Source: an uncultured Christensenellaceae bacterium (lineage in GTDB: Bacteria; Bacillota; Clostridia; Christensenellales; Borkfalkiaceae). From it: a stretch of 64,000 nt of DNA. Location: assembly GCA_910588695.1 (NCBI GenBank), contig CAJUOV010000002.1:62001-126000 (forward strand). Direction: 5' to 3'. The notes beneath the pieces are model-generated. The model was not told the DNA's origin. It saw only the letters and a program-made list of their open reading frames with translations, and searched no databases. The position numbers and the translations under genes were made by a program. Numbering within the stretch: the first letter of the stretch is position 1; each line of letters begins with the position of its first letter. This document shows positions 53,212 through 62,581 of the stretch, one piece after another.

Positions 53212-54201
53212 TTATCTCTTGGCGTATTCTTCGACCGCGTACTTGTTGTCTACTACTTTTGAAAATTCTACTCGTTCGGAAAGTTCGCCGGCGCTTTCGA
53301 TGATGTCCTGCAAACGGGTGAAAGATTCTTCGGGCATTACCATATCGGTGAACCAGCTGTCGATTTTTTGGTAATTCGCAATACTCGTCGTCATGGATTC
53401 TTCCGAGGAGGAGGGGAAATGCCCCTTGATGAGAGCCGCGATGTCGGCTGCGGGTTTTGTCTGCGCGTAATCGATCGCTTTCATCATAGCGCGCAGGAAA
53501 CCGCGGGCATAATCTTCGTTTTTGTTCAGCCAAGAGCGTTTAGCGATAAAGCCCGTATAGGGAATCACGCCGCCCGCTTCGCCGACGGACGCCACGATAT
53601 AGCCTTTCCCCGCTTTTTCGAATTCGGAAGCAGTGGGTTCGAACATCGTGCAATAATCCGCGGTACCTTCGGCAAACGCCGAGGTCATCATGTTAAATTC
53701 TACGCCGTAGTTGATATTGATATCCGAATCGGTGAATCCTTTTTCTTTGAGAACGTACTCGAAGGTCATAGCGGGAACGCCTCCGCGCCGTCCGACGAGT
53801 AGTTCCTTGCCTTTCAGACTTTCCCAAGTAAAATTCGGCTCGCGATTGCGGGATACGAGGAAAGAACCGTCGCGTTTCGTTAATTGACCGAATACGGTGG
53901 GTTGGTCGCGCGAATCGCCGATCGCCACATAGATAGCAGCCTCGGGTCCGCAGAATCCGATATCTGCGTCGCCCGAGAGGACGGCGGACATGACGTTGTT
54001 TGCGCCGCCGCCGTTGGCAAGTTCGATTTTCAGTCCCTCTTCCTCAAAATAACCGAGCGAGTCGGCGAGATAGAGGGGCGCGTAAAATACCGAATGAGTG
54101 ACTTCGTTGATTTTAAGGGTTTTCAGTGAGTCTCCTCCGCAAGCGGAGAAGGGCAGGAGGGCGAGAACTGCCGCTCCGATGATTGCCGCTGTTTTTTTCA
54201 T
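53212..54201 (-). CDS. NMT1/SsuA-type substrate-binding lipoprotein
   Basis: 329 residues; signal peptide with lipobox FSACGG (Cys21). The NMT1-like fold start is VTHSVFYAPLYLADSLGYFEEEGLKIELANGGGANNVMSAVLSGDADIGFCGPEAAIYVA. Ligand could be a thiamine precursor, sulfonate, taurine or similar. I found no TPP riboswitch upstream, which argues weakly against thiamine. First gene of the binding protein-ATPase-permease operon. Confidence 0.88.
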   Translation of the reverse strand: MKKTAAIIGAAVLALLPFSACGGDSLKTLKINEVTHSVFYAPLYLADSLGYFEEEGLKIELANGGGANNVMSAVLSGDADIGFCGPEAAIYVAIGDSRDQPTVFGQLTKRDGSFLVSRNREPNFTWESLKGKELLVGRRGGVPAMTFEYVLKEKGFTDSDININYGVEFNMMTSAFAEGTADYCTMFEPTASEFEKAGKGYIVASVGEAGGVIPYTGFIAKRSWLNKNEDYARGFLRAMMKAIDYAQTKPAADIAALIKGHFPSSSEESMTTSIANYQKIDSWFTDMVMPEESFTRLQDIIESAGELSERVEFSKVVDNKYAVEEYAKR

Positions 54202-54234
54202 GTAATATTACTCCGTTAAAATTTAGGATAATAT

Positions 54235-54264
54235 ATTCTATGCCTCGTTCGCTTTAATTGACAA
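54235..54264 (-). promoter_or_regulatory. Promoter of the NMT1-type ABC operon, sharing its -35 with valS
   Basis: Minus strand TTGTCA (54259-54264), 18 bp, TAGAAT (54235-54240). The -35 is the reverse strand of the valS -35 (TTGACAA reads as TTGTCAA). Confidence 0.55.
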
Positions 54265-54286
54265 TGCGGTAAAACTATGTTATAAT
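54258..54286 (+). promoter_or_regulatory. Consensus promoter of valS
   Basis: TTGACA (54258-54263), 17 bp, TATAAT (54281-54286). The leader of about 22 nt is too short for a T-box. Confidence 0.9.
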
Positions 54287-54314
54287 GTCTCCCACGCTGT
54301 ACGAAGGTGGAGAT

Positions 54315-56945
54315 ATGAAAGAGATGAATTCAACTTACTGCCCAAAGGATTTCGAGGATCGTATTTATGCGGATTGGATGAAAAAAGGGCTGTTTCGTGC
54401 CGAGGTAGACGAAAATAAAGTTCCTTTTACCGTAATGATGCCTCCCCCCAATGTAACGGGGCAGCTACACATGGGGCACGCTATGGACGAAACGATGCAG
54501 GATACGATTGTTCGTTTTAAGCGTATGCAGGGGTATTCTGCGCTCTGGCTTCCGGGAACCGATCACGCCGCGCTTGCGACAGAGGTTAAAATTTGCGAGA
54601 AGCTGCGGGAAGAAGGGATAAAAAAAGAAGACCTCGGCAGAGAGGAGTTTTTGAAACGCGCTTGGGCTTGGAAAGAAAAGTACGGAGGAAGAATCGTCGA
54701 ACAGTTAAAAAAACTCGGTTGTTCCTGCGATTGGACGCGTCTTGCGTTCACAATGGACGAGCGCTGTTCCAAAGCGGTGCGCGAGTCTTTTTTCAGGCTT
54801 TACCGAAAAGGATTGATTTATCGCGGCAGCCGTATCATCAATATGTGTCCGCAGTGTAAAACTGCGCTTTCGGACGTGGAAGTTGAATATTCGGAGGACG
54901 CGGGCAGCTTTTGGTATTTTACCTATCCCGTGGAAGGCTCCGACGAAAAGATCACGATAGCGACGACCCGTCCGGAGACGATGCTGGGGGATACTGCGGT
55001 TGCAGTCAATCCCGCAGACGGACGTTACGCTTCGCTCGTCGGTAAAATGCTGTTGCTTCCTTTGACCGACCGTAAAATCCCCGTCGTCGCGGACGAATAC
55101 GTCGATCCCGAATTCGGGACCGGCGCAGTCAAGATTACTCCCGCGCACGATCCGAACGACTTCGAAGTCGGACTTCGCAACAATCTTCTTTCGATCCGCG
55201 TGATGAACGACGACGGAACGATGAACGAAGAGGCGGGGAGATTCAGCGGGCTCGATCGTTACGAGGCGAGAAAACAGATTGTCGTCGAGATGGACAGGCT
55301 CGGACATCTCGTTAAAATTCAGCCGCATACGCACAACGTCGGGCATTGTCAACGCTGTCATTCCGTTGTGGAACCGATCGTCTCCAAACAGTGGTTTGTG
55401 AAAATGAAGCCGCTTGCAAAACCTGCGATCAATGCGGTAATGAAGAACAAGACGAAGTTTACGCCCGATCGGTTTGCCAAAATCTATTATAATTGGTTGG
55501 AGAACATCAAAGATTGGTGTATCTCCCGTCAGCTTTGGTGGGGACACCGTATCCCCGTTTGGTATTGCCGCGATTGCGGTGAGACGATCTGTGAGCGCGA
55601 GGCGCCCGAGAAATGTCCGAAATGCGGTTCGCTCCATCTCGATCAGGACGAAGACGTGCTCGATACTTGGTTTTCTTCCGCTCTTTGGCCGTTCTCTACG
55701 CTCGGCTGGCCCGATTCTACGGAGGATTTCCGTTATTTTTATCCGACGGATGTGCTTGTCACCGGTTACGATATTATACCTTTCTGGGTCATGCGTATGA
55801 TGTTCTCTGGGATCGAGCAAACGGAGAAAGTACCTTTTCACGACGTACTGATCCACGGTCTCGTGCGGGACGAACAGGGCAGAAAAATGAGCAAGACGCT
55901 CGGCAACGGAATCGATCCCTTAGAGGTGATCGAAAAGTACGGCACCGATTCTCTGCGTCTTGCGCTTCTGACGGGTATCGCGCCGGGGAATGATTCTCGT
56001 TTTACGGATACGAAAGTAGAGGCGGCTCGTAATTTTATCAATAAACTATGGAATGCCGCCCGCTTCGTTCTTATAAACGTAGGCAATGCGAAGATTCCTT
56101 CGTTGCAGGAAATAAAGTTACAGCCTGCGGATCGTTGGATTATATCAAGATTAACCTCCGTGATTCGCGAAGTTACGCTTTCTTTGCAGAAATACGATCT
56201 GGGGATCGCTGCGGACAAGCTGACCGATTTCGTATGGAACGATTTCTGCGATTGGTATATCGAACTCACGAAGCCCGCTCTGTACGGCGAGGATAAAGAG
56301 AAAAAGTCGGGCGCGCTCGGAGTACTTCTCTTTGTGCTCGAAAATATCGTGAAATTATTGCATCCGTTTATTCCCTTTGTGACCGAAGAAATTTATTCAT
56401 ATCTTCCGAACGTGAAAGGAAGCGTTATGACGGCGGATTATCCCCGATATAATATGAAGCTCTCCTATAAAAAGGAGGCAAAGACTTTCGAGGGAATTAT
56501 TGATCTGATCAAAACGATTCGCGCGGTAAAGGTGAATGTGAACTGTCCCGCTGCGAAAAAAGTACGTCTTTATCTCGTGACGGATTCAAAGCGGCTCATC
56601 GGTGTGAATCGCGGTTCGCTCATGCGGCTTGCGGGGCTATCCGGAATCGAGTTTGTGTCGAACGGCGGCGAAGTGGAGGGGAAGACGGTCTCTCAAGTCT
56701 GCGATTTGGGACAATTCTTTATTCCTCTCGGAGAAATGGTGGATATCGAAGAAGAGAAAAAACGCCTTGAAAAGGAGCTTGACCGCATTATGGGCGAAAT
56801 ATCCCGAGCGGGCGGAAAACTTGCGAACAATAATTTTGTTGCAAAAGCGCCGAAAAGTCTTGTCGACGCAGAGCGTGAAAAACTTGACAAATATCTCGAT
56901 ATGAAAGCGAAAGTCGAAAAACAGTTAAGGGAAATCGTAAACTGA
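54315..56945 (+). CDS. valS: Valyl-tRNA synthetase
   Basis: 876 residues; class I synthetase. HIGH motif in MMPPPNVTGQLHMGHAMDETMQD, editing-domain TTRPETMLGDTAVAVNP, KMSKS in GRKMSKTLGNG and a C-terminal coiled coil (EEEKKRLEKELDRIMGEISRAGGKL). An in-frame ATG at 54285 overlaps the -10 box; the ATG at 54315 follows GGTGGAGAT and is the likely start. Confidence 0.97.
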   Translation: MKEMNSTYCPKDFEDRIYADWMKKGLFRAEVDENKVPFTVMMPPPNVTGQLHMGHAMDETMQDTIVRFKRMQGYSALWLPGTDHAALATEVKICEKLREEGIKKEDLGREEFLKRAWAWKEKYGGRIVEQLKKLGCSCDWTRLAFTMDERCSKAVRESFFRLYRKGLIYRGSRIINMCPQCKTALSDVEVEYSEDAGSFWYFTYPVEGSDEKITIATTRPETMLGDTAVAVNPADGRYASLVGKMLLLPLTDRKIPVVADEYVDPEFGTGAVKITPAHDPNDFEVGLRNNLLSIRVMNDDGTMNEEAGRFSGLDRYEARKQIVVEMDRLGHLVKIQPHTHNVGHCQRCHSVVEPIVSKQWFVKMKPLAKPAINAVMKNKTKFTPDRFAKIYYNWLENIKDWCISRQLWWGHRIPVWYCRDCGETICEREAPEKCPKCGSLHLDQDEDVLDTWFSSALWPFSTLGWPDSTEDFRYFYPTDVLVTGYDIIPFWVMRMMFSGIEQTEKVPFHDVLIHGLVRDEQGRKMSKTLGNGIDPLEVIEKYGTDSLRLALLTGIAPGNDSRFTDTKVEAARNFINKLWNAARFVLINVGNAKIPSLQEIKLQPADRWIISRLTSVIREVTLSLQKYDLGIAADKLTDFVWNDFCDWYIELTKPALYGEDKEKKSGALGVLLFVLENIVKLLHPFIPFVTEEIYSYLPNVKGSVMTADYPRYNMKLSYKKEAKTFEGIIDLIKTIRAVKVNVNCPAAKKVRLYLVTDSKRLIGVNRGSLMRLAGLSGIEFVSNGGEVEGKTVSQVCDLGQFFIPLGEMVDIEEEKKRLEKELDRIMGEISRAGGKLANNNFVAKAPKSLVDAEREKLDKYLDMKAKVEKQLREIVN

Positions 56946-56955
56946 AATAGAATTG

Positions 56956-56985
56956 TCTCCGATCGAAACGATCGGAGATTTTTTT
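56956..56985 (+). terminator. Terminator of valS
   Basis: TCTCCGATCG-AAA-CGATCGGAGA plus seven Ts. Confidence 0.95.
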
Positions 56986-57020
56986 GCTGAAATTTCTTTG
57001 GAAAATTTTCGGACAAACTG

Positions 57021-57049
57021 TTGACAAATTAGAAAAAATAGAGTAGAAT
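57021..57049 (+). promoter_or_regulatory. Promoter of rex-adhE-hydrogenase
   Basis: TTGACA (57021-57026), 17 bp, TAGAAT (57044-57049). Confidence 0.85.
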
Positions 57050-57052
57050 TTA

Positions 57053-57074
57053 ATTCGATAAGAATTTATCGAAT
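57053..57074. promoter_or_regulatory. Candidate Rex operator at the rex transcription start
   Basis: Perfect inverted repeat ATTCGATAA-GAAT-TTATCGAAT directly after the -10. The inner 7-4-7 geometry (TCGATAA-N4-TTATCGA) equals that of the Rex consensus TTGTTAA-N4-TTAACAA, with changed half-site bases. Binding here would block initiation. Confidence 0.7.
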
Positions 57075-57094
57075 TTAGATAGGCAGGTGAAAAT

Positions 57095-57721
57095 ATGGCG
57101 GAAAGCGAAAATCGCATTCCAAAAGCAACGGCGTCACGGCTTCCCGCCTATCTCAGTTACTTTAAGGGAGAAGCTGAAAAGGGGAGCGTTTACGTTTCTT
57201 CCGCTTCGATCGCAAGGGATATGCAACTGTCTGCGATTTCCGTGCGGAAAGATTTAGCGCTTGTTTCCGCGCCCGGCAAGCCGCGGATGGGGTTCGAGCT
57301 TTTCAGACTGATCGAAGATCTCGAAAAACTGCTCGGCTACCGGCGTTATACAAACGCGGTCGTCGTCGGCGCAGGCAGGCTCGGAAGAGCGATTCTTTGT
57401 TACGAAGGTTTCGAACTTTATGGGATTCACGTCGTGGCGGCGTTTGATAATTCTCCCGCGCAAATCGGTGCGATAGCGGGCAAGCCGATTTATCCCATGG
57501 AACGACTCTCCGAGATCGTGGCGCGGGAGGCGATTGAAAAAGCGATCGTTGCCGTGCCCAAGGAATCGGCGCGCGAAGCGTGCGACGCATTGATTGCCGC
57601 AGGGATCCGTGCGATTCTGAACTTTGCGCCCGCATATCTGACTGCTCCGGACGGAGTGCAGATCGTTTGTGTTGATTTTGCGGCGATGCTTGCTACGCTA
57701 GGCTCGCCGTCGTCAAAATAA
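57095..57721 (+). CDS. rex: Redox-sensing transcriptional repressor Rex
   Basis: 208 residues. N-terminal winged helix (ASRLPAYLSYFKGEAEKGSVYVSSASIARDMQLSAISVRKDLALVS) and a Rossmann NAD(H) domain with VVVGAGRLGRAI and FDNSP. Rex leaves DNA when the NADH/NAD ratio rises. Encoded at the head of an operon with adhE and a hydrogenase. Residues around G-x-P-x-x-G (GKPRMG) replace the more common G.PGVGY. Confidence 0.94.
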   Translation: MAESENRIPKATASRLPAYLSYFKGEAEKGSVYVSSASIARDMQLSAISVRKDLALVSAPGKPRMGFELFRLIEDLEKLLGYRRYTNAVVVGAGRLGRAILCYEGFELYGIHVVAAFDNSPAQIGAIAGKPIYPMERLSEIVAREAIEKAIVAVPKESAREACDALIAAGIRAILNFAPAYLTAPDGVQIVCVDFAAMLATLGSPSSK

Positions 57722-57751
57722 AAAATAAAAAATTATAATGGAGGACAGTGC

Positions 57752-60364
57752 ATGAAAGACTTCGTCGTATGCGATGAGGCGACCCTTGCCCAGATGCTCG
57801 AAAGAGTGAGGGCGGCGCAGGCAAAATTCGCAACGTACACACAGGAGCAGGTGGATAAAATTTTCTATTCCGCCGCGCTCGCTGCAAACAAGATGAGGAT
57901 TCCTCTCGCCAAGATGGCTGTCGAAGAGACGGGAATGGGAATCGTTGAGGACAAGGTGATTAAAAATCATTATGCGTCCGAGTATATCTATAACGCATAT
58001 AAAGATACCAAGACCTGCGGCGTGATCGAACACGACGAGAGTTTCGGGTTGACCCGTATTGCAGAGCCGATCGGCGTTCTTGCGGCGGTCATTCCTACGA
58101 CCAATCCTACTTCGACTGCTATTTTCAAGTGTCTTATCTGCTTAAAGACGAGAAACGGTCTTATCATTTCTCCGCACCCGAGAGCAAAGAAGTGCACCAT
58201 TGAGGCGGCAAAAATCGTTCTGGAAGCGGCTGTCGAAGCGGGCGCGCCCGAAGATATTATCGGCTGGATCGATATGCCTACCGTTCCGCTCTCCGGCATG
58301 GTCATGCACGAAGCGGATATGATTCTTGCTACGGGCGGTCCCGGTATGGTGAAAGCGGCGTATTCTTCGGGAAAACCCGCTCTCGGCGTAGGAGCGGGCA
58401 ATACGCCTGCCGTCATCGATTCGTCGGCGGATATTCAGCTTGCGGCTTCGTCTATTCTTCACTCCAAAACGTTTGACAACGGCATGATCTGCGCTTCCGA
58501 GCAATCGGTCATCGTTGTCAAAGATATTTACGATGAATACAAAAAGGAATTACAGCTTCGCGGCGCATATATCCTTTCGCCCGAAGAGACCGAAAAAGTC
58601 AGAAAGACGATCATAATCAACGGCGCGTTAAACGCTAAGATCGTCGGGCAGTCCGCATGCACAATCGCGCAGCTTTCGGGTTTTACGGCTCCCGAGGGAT
58701 CGAAGGTATTGGTCGGAGAAGTGGAGTCGGTCGAAATTTCCGAAGAATTTGCGCATGAAAAACTTTCTCCCGTTCTTGCAATGTACAAAGCGGAGAGCTT
58801 TGAAGATGCTGTCGCAAAAGCGGACAAACTCGTAAAAGACGGAGGGCTCGGTCATACGGCTTCTCTGTATGTCAATGTAGAAACGGGTAAAGATAAAATC
58901 GAGTTGTTCCGCAATACCATGAAAGCATGCCGTATTGTGATCAATACGCCTTCGTCGCAGGGCGGAATCGGCGATCTGTACAACTTCAAATTCCCGCCTT
59001 CGTTGACGCTCGGCTGCGGAAGCTGGGGCGGAAATTCCGTTTCGGAAAACGTCGGTGTAAAACATTTGATCAATATTAAAACGGTTGCGGAGAGGAAAGA
59101 AAATATGTTGTGGTTCAGAGCCCCCGAAAAGGTGTATTTCAAACGCGGATGCCTCGGCGTAGCGTTAAAAGAACTCGGAAAAGAGGTCTACAATAAGAAA
59201 AAAGCGTTTATCGTGACCGACTCGTTCCTGTATCAGAGCGGGTTTACGAAGAAAATCAGCGATATTCTCGACGCAGAGGGCATTACGCACACAACTTTCT
59301 TCAACGTCGCGCCCGATCCTACGCTTGCATGCGCGGAAGAGGGCGTCAAGCAGATGCGCGACTTCAAGCCGGACGTCATTATCGCGGTGGGCGGCGGTTC
59401 GCCCATGGATGCCGCAAAGATTATGTGGGTTATGTATGAGCATCCCGAGATCGACTTCCAGGATATGGCGATGCGCTTCATGGATATTCGTAAGAGAATT
59501 TATACGTTCCCGCACATGGGAGATAAAGCGCTCTTTGTTGCGATTCCCACTACGGCGGGTACGGGATCGGAAGTGACGCCTTTCGCCGTTATTACCGACG
59601 AAAAGACGGGTACCAAATATCCGCTTGCCGACTATGAACTTATGCCGGACGTTGCGATTATCGACGCCGATCTCATGATGACCATTCCCAAGGGTTTGAC
59701 TTCTTGCTCGGGTATCGACGCGATGAGCCATGCTTTGGAAGCGATCGCTTCGGTCATGGCGACTGATTTTACGAACGGAATTGCGAAAGAAGCGATCAAA
59801 CTCATCTTCGAGTATCTGCCGAGCGCTTATGAAAAGGGCGGACACGATGCGATTGCGCGCGAAAAGATGGCAAACGCTTCCACAATGGCGGGCATGGCAT
59901 TTGCAAATGCATTCCTCGGCGTTTGTCACTCCATGGCGCACAAGCTCGGTTCCTATTGGCATATCCCTCACGGAATGGCAAACTCTCTGATGCTTGAAGA
60001 AGTGATCCGCTTCAACAGTTCGGAAACTCCTACAAAGATGGGAACTTTCCCGCAGTACGCTTATCCGCAGTGTAAAGCAAGATATGCCGACGTTGCGAAA
60101 TATTGCGGTTTGAAGGGTAAAACCGACGATGAACTTGTGGAAGCGCTCGTTAAAAAGCTCAAAGAATTGCAGGCGGCAGTCGGTCAACCCAAGACGATTA
60201 AAGAGGCGCTTGGGGACAAGGTGAGCGAAGAACAGTTCCTCGAACGGCTCGACGCAATGACGGAGGACGCGTTCGATGACCAGTGCACGGGAGCGAATCC
60301 CCGCTATCCGTTGATGAGCGAAATCAAGCAGATGTATATGAACGCTTATTACGGCAGAAAATAA
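57752..60364 (+). CDS. adhE: Bifunctional acetaldehyde-CoA/alcohol dehydrogenase AdhE
   Basis: 870 residues. The N-terminal aldehyde dehydrogenase half (IAEPIGVLAAVIPTTNPTSTAIFK; catalytic Cys in NGMICASEQSV) reduces acetyl-CoA to acetaldehyde. The C-terminal iron alcohol dehydrogenase half (VGGGSPMDAAKIMW; metal ligands in CHSMAHKLGSYWHIPHG) reduces it to ethanol, using two NADH in total. The RBS GGAGGACA follows rex by 30 bp. Normal length; forms spirosomes in relatives. Confidence 0.97.
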   Translation: MKDFVVCDEATLAQMLERVRAAQAKFATYTQEQVDKIFYSAALAANKMRIPLAKMAVEETGMGIVEDKVIKNHYASEYIYNAYKDTKTCGVIEHDESFGLTRIAEPIGVLAAVIPTTNPTSTAIFKCLICLKTRNGLIISPHPRAKKCTIEAAKIVLEAAVEAGAPEDIIGWIDMPTVPLSGMVMHEADMILATGGPGMVKAAYSSGKPALGVGAGNTPAVIDSSADIQLAASSILHSKTFDNGMICASEQSVIVVKDIYDEYKKELQLRGAYILSPEETEKVRKTIIINGALNAKIVGQSACTIAQLSGFTAPEGSKVLVGEVESVEISEEFAHEKLSPVLAMYKAESFEDAVAKADKLVKDGGLGHTASLYVNVETGKDKIELFRNTMKACRIVINTPSSQGGIGDLYNFKFPPSLTLGCGSWGGNSVSENVGVKHLINIKTVAERKENMLWFRAPEKVYFKRGCLGVALKELGKEVYNKKKAFIVTDSFLYQSGFTKKISDILDAEGITHTTFFNVAPDPTLACAEEGVKQMRDFKPDVIIAVGGGSPMDAAKIMWVMYEHPEIDFQDMAMRFMDIRKRIYTFPHMGDKALFVAIPTTAGTGSEVTPFAVITDEKTGTKYPLADYELMPDVAIIDADLMMTIPKGLTSCSGIDAMSHALEAIASVMATDFTNGIAKEAIKLIFEYLPSAYEKGGHDAIAREKMANASTMAGMAFANAFLGVCHSMAHKLGSYWHIPHGMANSLMLEEVIRFNSSETPTKMGTFPQYAYPQCKARYADVAKYCGLKGKTDDELVEALVKKLKELQAAVGQPKTIKEALGDKVSEEQFLERLDAMTEDAFDDQCTGANPRYPLMSEIKQMYMNAYYGRK

Positions 60365-60430
60365 TTATAGAAATCGAAAGGAGGCGGGGAGTTCGTTCTC
60401 CCTGCCGATTTTCATGAAAGCGAGGTTGTT

Positions 60431-61939
60431 ATGAGAGGACTTGAAACCTCCGTCGTTAAACTCAGAAGAAAAGTATTCGTTGAAATTGCGCGCGTCGCGT
60501 TCGAATCGGAAAAAATCAATAACGACATCGAAGCGATTCCGTATAAAATAACCCCCGGCGAGCAGCCGCAATACCGTGAAAGTATTTACCGCGAACGTGC
60601 GATTGCTTCCGAACGGGTAAGACTCGCGATGGGAATGTCGTTGAATCCGTCCGACCGTCCCGCGCATATCACGAACGGACTTTCGTACAGCAATATTTCC
60701 GATAATTATTACGAACCGCCGCTTATGCAGGTGATTCCTTCGGCGTGCGATAAATGCGAGGAGAACGCATACCGCGTGAGCGATCAATGCCGCCGGTGCG
60801 TTTCACGTTATTGTGTGAATGTCTGTCCTCGCGGCGCGGTGTCGATCGACCAAAAGACGGGCAAAGCCGTCATTGACGATAATAAATGCATTAAGTGCGG
60901 AAAGTGCAAAGAAGCATGTCCATACGAGGCGATCGTTCACGTTTCTCGCCCGTGCGCAAGAGCATGCGGCGTTAAAGCGATTTCTTCCGATGCATTGGGG
61001 CGCGCTCAGATAGATCCCAATAAATGCGTCGGGTGCGGTCAGTGTATGGTGCATTGTCCGTTCGGCGCAATAGCGGATAAATCACAGATTTATCAGTTGA
61101 TCCGCGCAATCAGAAACGGAGACGAAGTGGTGGCGGAAGTCGCGCCTTCGGTCGTCGGGCAATTCGGAGACGGAGTTTCGCTCTGGACAATCAAATCCGC
61201 ACTGAAAGACGTCGGATTCAAAGAGGTGTTTGAAGTGGCTCAGGGCGCGGATGTCGGCGCGGCGACGGAAGCTCATCATTATGCGACAGAAGTCGCAACG
61301 GGAAAAATTCCTTTCCTTCTGACTTCGTGCTGTCCCGCATGGTCTATGCTGGCAAAAACACAGTTTCCCGAAATGATCGGCAGGGTTTCGAGCGCGCTTA
61401 CGCCTATGGTCGCCACGGCGAGGTCGGTAAAACAGAAAATGCCTCGTGCACGGGTTGTTTTTATCGGTCCGTGCGCGGCGAAAAAACTCGAAGCCATGCG
61501 CAAAACTGTTCGGAGCGACGTGGATTTTGTGATTACTTTCGAAGAGCTTGCGGCAATTTTCGAAGCTAAGGGAATCGATTTTGAAACCTATGAAAAATCG
61601 GAACCCATTCACGACGCAACGGGAGCAGGCAGGGGATACGCCGTTGCGGGCGGCGTCGCGTCCGCAGTCGGTGCATGCGTCCGCGAATATTATCCCGACG
61701 TAGAGGTCAAAATCGAACATGCGGAGGGCTTGACCGACTGTAAAAAAATTCTCCTTCTGGCAAAGGCTGGAAAGATGAACGGTTGCTTGATCGAGGGAAT
61801 GGCATGCCCGGGCGGTTGTGTTGCGGGTGCTGGCGTAAATGTGCCCGTAGAAAAGGCAGCGGCGGAAGTAAAAAAATTCGTAAAGGATTCAACGCAAAAA
61901 TTACCGCAAAAAGACCTTTATGAGATTCATTTACCTTAA
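60431..61939 (+). CDS. Monomeric [FeFe] hydrogenase (probable group B)
   Basis: 502 residues. Two 4Fe-4S ferredoxin motifs (CIKCGKCKEACP at 153-164; CVGCGQCMVHCP at 199-210) follow a Cys-rich segment (106-132). The H-cluster motifs are TSCCPAW (298-304), GPCAAKK (346-352) and MACPGGCVAGAG near the C-terminus. These differ from group A (MPCxxK, GGGQ), and the N-terminal layout fits group B. It should exchange electrons between ferredoxin and protons. It has no NADH-binding partner subunits nearby. No promoter precedes it, so it is cotranscribed with rex-adhE. Confidence 0.88.
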   Translation: MRGLETSVVKLRRKVFVEIARVAFESEKINNDIEAIPYKITPGEQPQYRESIYRERAIASERVRLAMGMSLNPSDRPAHITNGLSYSNISDNYYEPPLMQVIPSACDKCEENAYRVSDQCRRCVSRYCVNVCPRGAVSIDQKTGKAVIDDNKCIKCGKCKEACPYEAIVHVSRPCARACGVKAISSDALGRAQIDPNKCVGCGQCMVHCPFGAIADKSQIYQLIRAIRNGDEVVAEVAPSVVGQFGDGVSLWTIKSALKDVGFKEVFEVAQGADVGAATEAHHYATEVATGKIPFLLTSCCPAWSMLAKTQFPEMIGRVSSALTPMVATARSVKQKMPRARVVFIGPCAAKKLEAMRKTVRSDVDFVITFEELAAIFEAKGIDFETYEKSEPIHDATGAGRGYAVAGGVASAVGACVREYYPDVEVKIEHAEGLTDCKKILLLAKAGKMNGCLIEGMACPGGCVAGAGVNVPVEKAAAEVKKFVKDSTQKLPQKDLYEIHLP

Positions 61940-61966
61940 TTTATGAGGTTTTGATTCGTTATTCAA

Positions 61967-61986
61967 AGTATTATGTCAGCCATAAT
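61967..61986 (+). repeat. Copy 4 of the AGTATTATGTCAGNCATAA element
   Basis: AGTATTATGTCAGCCATAAT, 27 bp after the hydrogenase stop and 5 bp before its terminator. Here the inverted repeat extends to TATTATG-N5-CATAATA. Confidence 0.7.
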
Positions 61987-61991
61987 ATGAT

Positions 61992-62021
61992 AAAAAACAC
62001 GCTCATTGAGCGTGTTTTTTT
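61992..62021. terminator. Bidirectional terminator between the hydrogenase gene and rplI
   Basis: AAAAAACACGCTCA / TGAGCGTGTTTTTT, nearly perfect palindrome with A and T runs for both convergent genes. Confidence 0.92.
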
Positions 62022-62033
62022 ATAGTTGATTTT

Positions 62034-62477
62034 TTAGAGCGGCATTACGTTGACCTGAATTTTGGCGGAAACATTTTCCATAAAGCGAATTTCCGCTTCG
62101 GCAATTCCGACATTTTTGATATTGTCTTTTAAGGATATTTTCTTTTTGTCGATCTCAAAACCGAGTTCCGATAGGGCGGAAGCGATGTGCGCCGTCGTTA
62201 CCGAACCGAATACTTTACCGTTTTCTCCGGTGCGGATATGAACGTCGACCGTTTTTCCGTTTACCCGAGCGGCAAGTTCTTTCAGGGATTTTATATTTTC
62301 CGCTTTATGAAACGCATCGGCGGTGCGTTTTTGCGCCGCTTCGTTGATCCCGCCGGCAGTCGCCTGTTCGGCAAGTCCCTTTTTGAGCAGAAAATTTTTT
62401 GCGTATCCGTCCGAAACTTCGATGACGTCGCCTTTTTTTCCGCTTCCTTTTACGTCTTGTTTCAGTATGACTTTCAT
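62034..62477 (-). CDS. rplI: 50S ribosomal protein L9
   Basis: 147 residues: [36 protein letters not shown] is the conserved N-domain, followed by a long helix and the C-domain ([27 protein letters not shown]). Normal length. RBS AAAGGAGAT. Confidence 0.97.
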   Translation of the reverse strand: MKVILKQDVKGSGKKGDVIEVSDGYAKNFLLKKGLAEQATAGGINEAAQKRTADAFHKAENIKSLKELAARVNGKTVDVHIRTGENGKVFGSVTTAHIASALSELGFEIDKKKISLKDNIKNVGIAEAEIRFMENVSAKIQVNVMPL

Positions 62478-62495
62478 GGTAATCTCCTTTTTCTT

Positions 62496-62524
62496 ATTTT
62501 ATATGAACGGGCGTGTTTTGTCAA
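62496..62524 (-). promoter_or_regulatory. Promoter of rplI
   Basis: Minus strand TTGACA (62519-62524), 17 bp, TAAAAT (62496-62501). Confidence 0.8.
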
Positions 62525-62581
62525 CCGTATCGGTATATTTTTCATTAAATTCGCCCAAAATACAGGTAAGGAGGAACGGAA

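Noticed and set aside
54202..54258. TPP riboswitch before the NMT1-type ABC operon
   Set aside because: The space between promoter and start codon is under 40 nt and lacks THI-box sequences.
54293..54314. T-box riboswitch before valS
   Set aside because: The consensus promoter leaves only about 22 nt of leader, too short for a T-box, and no T-box sequence is present.
54705..55856. 383-codon minus-strand frame opposite valS
   Set aside because: Antisense shadow of a conserved synthetase gene.
59165..60187. 340-codon minus-strand frame opposite adhE
   Set aside because: Antisense shadow; no domain features.
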